The notes under the pieces were generated by a model. That model saw nothing but the letters and a program-made list of their open reading frames with translations. It made no database searches and was not told where the DNA came from. A stretch of DNA of 39,847 nt from an uncultured Flavobacteriales bacterium (GTDB taxonomy: Bacteria > Bacteroidota > Bacteroidia > Flavobacteriales_D > CALLUQ01): positions 1 through 39,847 of the forward strand of contig CALLUQ010000077.1 of NCBI GenBank assembly GCA_938010565.1. The letters run 5' to 3'. Both the position numbers and the translations under genes were made by a program. Shown in pieces: positions 10,579 through 18,854 of the stretch. The stretch's first letter is position 1. Each line of letters opens with the position of its first letter.

Positions 10579-11003
10579 TCCCCCAAAGACAATCTTTCGA
10601 AACATATAAACCATGCATTTATTCTATTTGTATTCCCAGGCAACAATGGAGTTTGGGTTTGCACTTGCCCCATTGGAGTGCTGCTGCTTTATCCACCCTC
10701 ACCATAGCCTGACCCCGGGCGATGAGGCGAAAAGGGCGCCCTGTCGCCAACCGACCTGCTTTCATTCAACCTTGGGTCTGTGTAAATGGAGAAAACATGC
10801 TTTTAAGGCGATTTAAGGCGTGTTTTTAGGAGGGGTGGGGTTGACGGTTCAAAAAATTGTGAAACGAGCTGAAAAAGGCCTTGAAATAAAGGGCTTTTGT
10901 CTGTTTCTATGTGATCTGCTTTCAAGGGGTTAAGTGTATTTTGGAGGGCTTTTTACCCGAAAAGGGGGTATGCCTGAATTTACCGCTCCCTGTGGGTGTC
11001 GAA

Positions 11004-12017
11004 TTAACAAAATAAAAAATAGTCCCGGGATTGCACCCAACCCATTCCTTTAAGTTGGTGTGTAATTTTTGCTTTGTCATCTGCATTTGCAACGGCTACA
11101 ATGATCTGAGGTTTCTCCAAGCATTTAAGGATTTGCGTTTCTTCCATCTTCACCCCGTGAATAACATGTCCGATTTTCGACGGGGTTTCGCACACCCAGT
11201 GAAAAGGCTGCTTAAAATCCTGAAGCAAACGGGCAATCACTTTCCCTTTTTTACCTGCCCCCCACAAAACCAATGGCCGGCCATTTTCTCTATCGAGGCG
11301 AAGAAACCACCAGGTTTTAAGGTTTAAAAAACGGTTGTCTGCATACACCTCGCTGTTTCGGGATGTGCGCTCACCATAATCCCGCCAGGAGTGGATCACT
11401 TCTTTTACCGGGGCAATGTTTAATGCGGCTTCGTAAAACCGAAAAGCCATGTCGTAGTCTTCCGGGTACCGGTTGGGCTCGAAAGCACCTGCTTTTTCAA
11501 AATCATTGCGATGCACCATCCAGCAAATCGAAGGGATGACACATTCTTTATACCGGTCGAGGTAATTGGCCCCTGTTTCTGTGAGCCGGTTCAACCAGTT
11601 GGCATATTTGCGGTAGCCTTCGCCTACAAGGCCATTTTCCGTAAAATAGGCGACCTGGCCTACGGCCACATGACCTAGCCCCGACTGCTGTAGAGCACCA
11701 AGCAACCGTTCCAGCTTTTTCGGGTGAGCCAGGTCGTCGCCATCCATCCGGGTGAGGTAGGGACCGCAACTGTATGCATAGGCTTTTCGCAAGCCATCGA
11801 TGATGCCTTTTCCGTGCGGCTTTAATGCGATGATCCTTGGGTCTTTTTGTGCGAATTGATGGAGAATACATCCGGTATCGTCGGTGCTGTGGTCGTCTAC
11901 CACACAAAGTTCCCATCGGGTTTCCGTTTGTTGGATCAGGCTCCGGAGACAGGCCGCGATCCAATGCTCGGTGTTGCGGACAGTCATGAGGACAGAAACC
12001 ACGGGAGGGTGTTGCAT
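11004..12017 (-). CDS. Glycosyltransferase family 2
   Basis: PVVSVLMTVRNTEHWIAACLRSLIQQT..ELCVVDDHSTDDT..YLTRMDGDDLAHPKKLE (GT-A fold, DxD-like MDGDD). Confidence 0.92.
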   Translation of the reverse strand: MQHPPVVSVLMTVRNTEHWIAACLRSLIQQTETRWELCVVDDHSTDDTGCILHQFAQKDPRIIALKPHGKGIIDGLRKAYAYSCGPYLTRMDGDDLAHPKKLERLLGALQQSGLGHVAVGQVAYFTENGLVGEGYRKYANWLNRLTETGANYLDRYKECVIPSICWMVHRNDFEKAGAFEPNRYPEDYDMAFRFYEAALNIAPVKEVIHSWRDYGERTSRNSEVYADNRFLNLKTWWFLRLDRENGRPLVLWGAGKKGKVIARLLQDFKQPFHWVCETPSKIGHVIHGVKMEETQILKCLEKPQIIVAVANADDKAKITHQLKGMGWVQSRDYFLFC

Positions 12018-12285
12018 GCTTTACGGGTTTGAAACGGTCGAAGGGGTGAAAAATAGTTATACTCCGGCAATTCCCGAAAAGGTTTTCGGGATGGTTTCTT
12101 CGCTATTGCATGGTTCAAAAAGAAGTTTTCTTGTGTGAAAGTGGACAAAAACATTTTGTTTTCCGCTCCGAAGAATCACCTCACGCAACATGCTTACCGA
12201 GCCTATTAAAACAATCATTTTCAGTGTGTTGGGGTTTTGTCGCCTTCTTTTGGTCTGCATTCCATGAGCCAATGGCAGGCATTGC

Positions 12286-13878
12286 TTAATTGACATCCGG
12301 TTTTTGTGATTTTTCCATTTCGGACGATAAAAGGTCGATCACTTCGGGCAATTGTTCAATTCCCAGTTTTTTGGCTTTGATGATGTTGTTTTTATCCAGA
12401 ATGAAAATTTGGGGGGTATTGTACACATCGTATACTTCGCGGAAATTATTGAGAAACGGGTCAACCGGGTTGTCGGTAACATTCAGCCAGGGAAGCTCAT
12501 TTTCTTTGATGAAATCACGCCATTCTTTGGTGTCTTGAGTGGTTCCGATGCCCCACATCTTAATCCCCTTTGTGCGATACTTTTGGTAAAACTCCTTCAT
12601 TGCAGGCATTGATTTTTTACAATGGCCACAACCCGGATCCCAGAAAAAAAGTACCATCAGATCGTGCTTTGATTGGCTGAGCTCATGCCATCGGCCAAGG
12701 GTATCTTTCAAACGCATATTGGGAGAAACGGCCCCACAAACGCACGGAGCCAACTCGGCCCCGCGGCTTCGGATGTTGTTCAGTTGGTTTTCCGATGCCC
12801 ACCATGCTTTTTCTTTGGTATAATAATTCAGTGTCAGATGCACAAAAACCTTATCGATGCAAAGCAATTTGGAGTTGTTGTATCGGGTATACAGATAAAC
12901 AAAAAGGTACTTATAGTATTCTTGGTTTCCGCCTGCCTTTTCAACCAGGTCAAATACACGATCGATATCCCGGATGATAGAATCTGGCATCTGTGGAACC
13001 AGATTATCAAAGTAAAAAGCCAGTTTTCTGTGGAAGATCGGGGTGCGTATTAACCGGTCGTCTCTGAAGTTGATGTGATCGAAATAGTGTTTTTTGAACC
13101 ACAGGTATTCAAGGTTGATGCTTTCGTCCTTTTTATTATTCTCCTTGACTTCCTGAGGAACGATCGGGTCGGATTGTGCTTCCAGCATTAAGGCCAACAT
13201 GGTTCCCGGGTTTTCATTTTGGAGTTTTTTCCGGTAAGCAACGGTTTCATCATTGAGGGCTTTCAGCAGCTTTGCCAATTCTTTCGCCCTTTCACTGTCT
13301 TTTTCTACTTGTGTTTGTTCGGTGATCAGTTTCTGGCGCTCCTGGCCTTTGTCCATCATGTAGTTTTGGAACTTCAAGAACAAGTTGTTTTCCGCAGACC
13401 CTTTAAAAGAAAGGTTTTTGAGGTAATTAAGGGTATCGCTTTTGATGCTGAGTTTTTGCTCGTGAATGAGGAATTCAAGCATGTAAGTTTTTTGGGAAGA
13501 AATCAGGGTATAAATACCGCTATCCAGGCTGTCGGATCCGCTGAAAACAAATTTTTCTTCTTTTACTTTGGCCGTATCTACCAAGTATTGCTGGTCGCCA
13601 TAGCGGAAAGCCAGGTATACAATGCTGTCGGTATAATTTTTAATTTCACAGGAGATATTATACCCTTGAGCCCGAACAGAAGATCCGTTCATTCCGGCCG
13701 TTATAACCATTATAAAAAGACCGGCCATTACCATTTTAAACGCTTGCTGAATCAACATGCCTTGCATCACTTTTTGTTTGGACAAACTTTCACAAATACG
13801 AAAGTTAAGAAACATTACGGGAGTTTTTTTCTCGGAAGCATTAAAGCTTTTCGATCGATAGACGCTCCGAAAGAACAC
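12286..13878 (-). CDS. TlpA-like thioredoxin-fold protein with N-terminal DUF4369-like domain; secreted
   Basis: FWDPGCGHCKKSMPAMKEFYQKY (CGHC redox site), IFILDKNNIIKAKKLG; N-terminal YNISCEIKNYTDSIVYLAFRYGDQQYLVDTAKV..FVFSG; hydrophobic MVMAGLFIMVITAGMNGSSVRAQG likely signal peptide, so the true start is probably internal. Confidence 0.85.
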   Translation of the reverse strand: MFFRSVYRSKSFNASEKKTPVMFLNFRICESLSKQKVMQGMLIQQAFKMVMAGLFIMVITAGMNGSSVRAQGYNISCEIKNYTDSIVYLAFRYGDQQYLVDTAKVKEEKFVFSGSDSLDSGIYTLISSQKTYMLEFLIHEQKLSIKSDTLNYLKNLSFKGSAENNLFLKFQNYMMDKGQERQKLITEQTQVEKDSERAKELAKLLKALNDETVAYRKKLQNENPGTMLALMLEAQSDPIVPQEVKENNKKDESINLEYLWFKKHYFDHINFRDDRLIRTPIFHRKLAFYFDNLVPQMPDSIIRDIDRVFDLVEKAGGNQEYYKYLFVYLYTRYNNSKLLCIDKVFVHLTLNYYTKEKAWWASENQLNNIRSRGAELAPCVCGAVSPNMRLKDTLGRWHELSQSKHDLMVLFFWDPGCGHCKKSMPAMKEFYQKYRTKGIKMWGIGTTQDTKEWRDFIKENELPWLNVTDNPVDPFLNNFREVYDVYNTPQIFILDKNNIIKAKKLGIEQLPEVIDLLSSEMEKSQKPDVN

Positions 13879-14106
13879 TTGGTTGCCGAACAGTAGGAAA
13901 AAGGAAAACGATATCCTGAAATTTACAAGAAACCTGCCCCCCTTTTATGTTACCGATGGATATTACAGCCCCGTTGCAGGCATTGTTATGCTTAAGGATA
14001 AGCTCCGAATGAAATCGGCACTTTTACGGCAAACCAATGTACTCCGGAGAGCAATTTCGGATGAACCGGTCGAAAACGCCATTGAAACCTGTTGCAACAA
14101 TCGGGT

Positions 14107-14847
14107 TTAAATGGTCATGGCCTGTGCGGTATTCTGTACTTTGTGACGAAACCGCAGCGATGCGCGTACAAACTGCGTAATCAATGGGTGAGGCAAAGCA
14201 CCTGCAGAAGTGATTTGCGGATGGAACAAGGTTCCTACAAAAAAGGTGTTATGCTTGTATTCGAATATACGGATATCTCCTGCTTCATCCATTCCTCCCG
14301 GGTGCAACTCTTTCTGAACCAGATGATCCAGCAATTCGTCGGCAATGTTCAACCTCCAGGCAGATGCTTCACGGGCTATTTCCTGCGGATAGCACTGATG
14401 TGCAATGGAACCGTTCAGAAGATAGATTTTTTCCAGTTCGATCTTGGGAGTTCCTGAGGCACTTTTTCGGGTAATGCCCCTCTGATCTTTTGCCGTAAAG
14501 AAATGAGTTGCTCCCTGAACGCCCAATACATTTTTTGTGAATTCGAGAATAGCAAACTGACATCCGGAGCTGGTGCCCAAAAACGGAATGTTTTTTTCTC
14601 GTGCATAACGAACGGCTTCTATGATGCCCCGCGCATTGGCATAAGGTCCGGCGGTAAGAAAAATACCGTCGAACCGGCTCAGTTCTGCTCTGGGATCATT
14701 GGCTATGCTTTGGGAGTCAACCCACCAGTAATTGATGTCGGTTTCGAGTATGTTTGCGCTGTCTTCAATGGCACGATTGGTGGACAGATGTGATGTCTGT
14801 TCCCGATTAAAATCACCAACAATAGCAATGTCGAGATAATGATCCAT
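14107..14847 (-). CDS. Class-I glutamine amidotransferase-like protein related to the CTP synthase C-terminal domain
   Basis: IAIVGDFN, FDGIFLTAGPYANARGIIEAVRYAREKNIPFLGTSSGCQFAILEFTKNVLG, FFVGTLFHPQITSAGALPHPLITQFV. ORF opens at 14874; MDHYLDIAIVGDFN start at 14847. Confidence 0.8.
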   Translation of the reverse strand: MDHYLDIAIVGDFNREQTSHLSTNRAIEDSANILETDINYWWVDSQSIANDPRAELSRFDGIFLTAGPYANARGIIEAVRYAREKNIPFLGTSSGCQFAILEFTKNVLGVQGATHFFTAKDQRGITRKSASGTPKIELEKIYLLNGSIAHQCYPQEIAREASAWRLNIADELLDHLVQKELHPGGMDEAGDIRIFEYKHNTFFVGTLFHPQITSAGALPHPLITQFVRASLRFRHKVQNTAQAMTI

Positions 14848-15056
14848 GGTTTTAAATTGATTTGCCCGGGGCAAAATATGATCTCTTTATAACGTCCATA
14901 CGAACAAAATGTTACCCCAATCTGATCAAGGTGCCGCCCCTGTGATTTAGGTGTTCAGGAGTTGTTTCGGATTACAAGGGTCACGTTGGCCGGATGGGTC
15001 TAAAAACAATCCCAAAAGAGTTCCGACACATCACCACCCGGACCACAACCTTTCCT

Positions 15057-15064
15057 TATCTTTG
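15057..15064 (+). promoter_or_regulatory. Bacteroidetes-type -7 element TATCTTTG immediately upstream of an ATG
   Basis: TATCTTTG matches TANNTTTG; ATG at 15069; no clear -33 element seen. Confidence 0.4.
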
Positions 15065-15068
15065 TGTT

Positions 15069-16157
15069 ATGGAGCTTCTCAAAAACCGCTACAACGATGC
15101 ATTTTTTGTTTTTCTCAATGCCAATCTGAAAAAAGCATTTCCTGCTTGGAACAAAAGGGCTTTCCTTCAAAAAATATATGACACCGGATGGGAAAACCGT
15201 GGACTTAAAGACCGAATGCGACACATTACGCTTGTTTTGGGAGACCATCTCCCGGGTTCTTTCCCCGAACAACTGAGCATACTGAAAAAGGCCATCGGAG
15301 AGGGGCATGCCCTCGAGCAATTGTTTTTCCCGGATTTTGTGGAATGTTTTGGCATGCACCCCGAACACGAAGAAGAGGCCCTGAATGCATTGCATTTTTT
15401 TACCCCATACGCCACCGCCGAATTTGCCATCCGGCCTTTTATCCTACGGAGCCCGGAAAAAATAATGGCCCAACTGCAAGAATGGGCGGATTCGGAAAAC
15501 CACCATGTCCGCCGCCTAGCCAGCGAGGGTTGCCGCCCGCGTTTGCCTTGGGGCATGGCACTCAAACCGTTTCGAAATGATCCTTCTTTGGTGTTTCCTA
15601 TATTGGAAAAACTGAAAACCGACCCCTCGGAATATGTCAGAAGAAGTGTAGCCAATAACCTCAACGACATTTCCAAAGACCACCCCGGTCTGATACTCGA
15701 TATCGCCCGGAAGTGGCAAGGCAAACAAGCCCGTACGGATAAATTGCTCAAACACGCCTGTCGTACTTTATTAAAGCAAGGAAACCCGATGGCGATGCAG
15801 TTGTTCGGATTCAACGATCCTGCGGAAATCAAGGTAAAACACCTCTCGGCAACTCCCGATCCCATTCACCTTGGCGAAAGCCTGGAGTTTTCATTCGAAT
15901 TGGAGTCGGCAAAAGCACTGGGAAAGGTCCGGCTGGAATTTGCTGTCGATTTTATGAAAAACAATGGAAAAACTTCCCGAAAAGTATTTTTCATCTCTGA
16001 AAACCAGCTGAACAAAAAACACCTTGATGTGGTAAAAAAACAGGCTTTTATCGATCGTACTACGCGCAAGCATTATGCTGGCAAACATGGTTTGGCCATT
16101 TTGGTAAACGGAATGGAAAAAGCGGGATTAAATTTTAACCTTATCCTTTCGGAATGA
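15069..16157 (+). CDS. DNA alkylation repair protein-like (AlkD-type HEAT repeats)
   Basis: MELLKNRYNDAFFVFLNANLKKAFPAWNKRAFLQKIYDTGWENRGLKDRMRHIT, WADSENHHVRRLASEGCRPRLPWGMALKPFRNDPSLVFPILEKLKTDPSEYVRRSVANNLNDISKDHP. Confidence 0.85.
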   Translation: MELLKNRYNDAFFVFLNANLKKAFPAWNKRAFLQKIYDTGWENRGLKDRMRHITLVLGDHLPGSFPEQLSILKKAIGEGHALEQLFFPDFVECFGMHPEHEEEALNALHFFTPYATAEFAIRPFILRSPEKIMAQLQEWADSENHHVRRLASEGCRPRLPWGMALKPFRNDPSLVFPILEKLKTDPSEYVRRSVANNLNDISKDHPGLILDIARKWQGKQARTDKLLKHACRTLLKQGNPMAMQLFGFNDPAEIKVKHLSATPDPIHLGESLEFSFELESAKALGKVRLEFAVDFMKNNGKTSRKVFFISENQLNKKHLDVVKKQAFIDRTTRKHYAGKHGLAILVNGMEKAGLNFNLILSE

Positions 16158-16822
16158 TTCGAGAGCATCACCTTTCCGTAGCCCGCACCGCGCGTTATTT
16201 CACCAACGGAGTAAGCTCCGCCGAAACCACCCATATTTGGTTTGTTTTGCACGGTTACGGCCAGTTGGCATCGGGCATGTTAAGGTGGTTTTCAGGCCTT
16301 GATCCCGTAAAACATCGGATAGTGGCACCGGAAGGCTTGCATCGGTTTTATACCAAAGGTTTCAGTGGGAAAGTAGGGGCTTCGTGGATGACCAGAGAAG
16401 ATCGGCTCTCCGATATCAACGATTATATTCATTACCTTAATTCGGTTTACGATTGTATTAGATCGGAAACGGAACACGAAGTGAAAACGGTAGTGCTTGG
16501 TTTTTCTCAAGGTGCAGCCACCGCCACCCGTTGGATTTGCAACGGGCATGCAAAGGCAGATCATTTTGTATTGTGGGCGGGGGTTTTTCCTCCCGATGTA
16601 AGCTTTGATCTGAAAAAGCCTGTTTTCGATCGCATGCAAACCTGGTTGGTTTGTGGCGATAAGGATGAATTTATCGACAAAAAAAGGTTGGCAGAACAGG
16701 AAGAAGCACTGGCTGTGCATCATCTCAGGTGGGAAACCATACCTTTTGAGGGAACCCACAAGGTAGCACCCGAACCCCTGGCCATACTTTGTGAAAAAAT
16801 CGTTCAGGATAAGTCTAAATAG
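16154..16822 (+). CDS. Alpha/beta hydrolase (phospholipase/carboxylesterase-like)
   Basis: HIWFVLHGYGQLAS, VVLGFSQGAATATRW (GFSQG nucleophile elbow), GDKDEFID, HKVAPE catalytic His region. Confidence 0.88.
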   Translation: MIREHHLSVARTARYFTNGVSSAETTHIWFVLHGYGQLASGMLRWFSGLDPVKHRIVAPEGLHRFYTKGFSGKVGASWMTREDRLSDINDYIHYLNSVYDCIRSETEHEVKTVVLGFSQGAATATRWICNGHAKADHFVLWAGVFPPDVSFDLKKPVFDRMQTWLVCGDKDEFIDKKRLAEQEEALAVHHLRWETIPFEGTHKVAPEPLAILCEKIVQDKSK

Positions 16823-18458
16823 AGCCTATCGATGAGTTGTTAAAATAATAGTGATCAACAAATTGCAGGATTTTTTGATCATTTATCTTGAATAAAAAAA
16901 GAAGACAGATGAAGTTGTTGAATGACCTGACATTAAAATTTGAACGCTCTGATTGGTCAAGAAATCCCGAACTAGGTTTGATTGACACCATATTGGAGAA
17001 AAGACCAGATTTGATCCACTTGTTAAGTGGTGATATTATGTCTGGTAACAAGGAAAGTCATTTTGGTTGCAAAGACACCCCTACTGTGGAGCAAATTGTA
17101 AGAGCAGCCATCTACAAAGAATTCAAGTCCTTTACTTACCAGGAACTGGAATACGCACAATCAGATTCAAGAATTTGCGCCACGTTTATCCAGCTTGATG
17201 AGCGTAAGCCTTACGGTTTTCAGGTATGGCAGGAATATATTTCTAAGATAAAAGAAGAGTCTTTGCATGCATTTTGGGTAGCCTTGAACCGAATAGCGAT
17301 CAAAGAAGGGTTGGAAGATGTAAGTGCTATCCGTATGGATAGCAAAGCGGTAGAAACCAACATCCATTATCCTACGAATAATTCATTGGTATGGGATTGC
17401 ATAAAAGAAGCACAAAGATTGTTGGGCCATTTAGCCCGAAAAGAAAACATTAAGGTCATCAATTACACTTCAGAAGCCAAATCCAACCATTTCCTGATCA
17501 ACAACCCCAAAACCAACAAGCAAGTGGCCCTGTTTAAAAAACAGTTGGTGTTGTTTACCAGGAGCATCAATCAGGTGAATAAATTGGTTAAAAAAAGATT
17601 ATAGTTCACCGCAAAGTTGGGTTTTAGTGGAAAAGCTTCGGCCACTTCTTCCTTTGGTGAAGCAAGCTTATTCGATGACTTATCGGACCGGAAACAAATC
17701 AAAAGAGAACAAGTTCCCAACGATCAAAAGTTGTTTTCCATTTACGAATTGCATACTGACATGATCGTGAAAGGTAGCCGAGAAGTGCTTTTTGGTGGTC
17801 ATAAAGTCAACCTTGCTGATGGAAAAAGTAAGCTGATATTAGACTGCCAGGTATTAACAGGAAACATCTCCGACACGCATTTATTCAACAGCACCATAGA
17901 AAGGATAAAAGAAAATTACGGACATATTCCTAAAAGTGTGGCCGCAGACGGTGGGTATGCCAGCAAAGACAATCAAAAACAGGCTGTTAAACAGGGGTTG
18001 GTCAACGTAGTGTTCAACAAGGTAGTGGGCAGTCTGAAGAATTTGACCAGCAGCAAGAATATGCAAACCCGACCGAAGAGGTGGTGTAGTGGGATAGAGT
18101 CGACCATTTCAAACCTGAAACGAGGGTTTCATATATTCGTTGTAACCGGAAAGGATGGATGAGCTTGCCAACCAGGGGGGTATGGTCGGTGATTGCTTAC
18201 AATGTTCGGGTGATGACCGGCTTGGTTATTGCTAAAATATAGACAAAAAGCCTTCCAACAAACACACTCAGGGGATAGCCATGTCTGATCGGTAGAAAAA
18301 AGACTGATCTTTATGTTTTGGCGACACTATAGCGACTGGAATATCCACTTTAGTGTAAAAAAGTAAGAAGAGAATGGTATGAATGAGATACTAAATTTAG
18401 TAGGGGTAGCCTTCCTGAAATTTAAAAGCAAATTTCTGTCTTTATAAGACAGGCTCTA
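16820..18458 (+). mobile_element. ISNCY-like insertion sequence with near-perfect 11-bp terminal inverted repeats
   Basis: Left end TAGAGCCTATC (16820-16830), right end GACAGGCTCTA (18448-18458; revcomp TAGAGCCTGTC), 10/11 match, flanking a transposase pseudogene. Exact outer boundaries uncertain by a few bp. Confidence 0.7.
16888..18242 (+). pseudogene. ISNCY/IS1182-like transposase disrupted by an in-frame TAG and a frameshift
   Basis: 16888-17604 (SAIRMDSKAVETNIHYPTNNSLVWDCIKEAQRLL) and 17617-18162 are the same frame separated by TAG at 17602-17604. After about 18130 the match continues in another frame (YIRCNRKGWMSLPTRGVWSVIAYNVRVMTGLVIAKI, stop at 18240-18242). Confidence 0.85.
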
Positions 18459-18809
18459 GTTCTTGGCATCTGCGGTTTTAGGCTTGTTCTTGGTCATGCC
18501 GCTTTCGCCAAGGTCTTCGCTATCGGAAATTCCCGACTTGTAGGTTCCGTTGCCGGTGCCATCGTTGCCGGATTTTAATAAGTGAGCGGGCGGATCAAAC
18601 GCATTGCTTTTGTTGTGAAAGCCATTGAAGCCGACACCCTCCGGATCTCCGGAAAACGCACCCCTTCTGGAATCAACCGTTTCAAAACCGGCCATTGGCT
18701 TGTTGTTTTGTCTCACGTCATTAAATTCCACTTTACCGCATGAAACCAATGCAATACCGGCGATAAAAAATCCAACTCCAGGAAGTATATACTTTTTGTT
18801 ACGCATCAT
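18456..18809 (-). CDS. Small hypothetical lipoprotein
   Basis: MMRNKKYILPGVGFFIAGIALVSCGK lipobox-like (LVSC); Gly/Asn/Lys-rich remainder. Confidence 0.6.
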   Translation of the reverse strand: MMRNKKYILPGVGFFIAGIALVSCGKVEFNDVRQNNKPMAGFETVDSRRGAFSGDPEGVGFNGFHNKSNAFDPPAHLLKSGNDGTGNGTYKSGISDSEDLGESGMTKNKPKTADAKN

Positions 18810-18854
18810 AATAAAAAATTAAAAGACTCCACCCCAACAACGAAAATAGGGAAT

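Noticed and set aside
10421-10707. Short ORFs at 10421-10618, 10452-10673 and 10459-10707
   Set aside because: They read through the parS palindrome (MFHVEH-type translation) and have no protein-like features.
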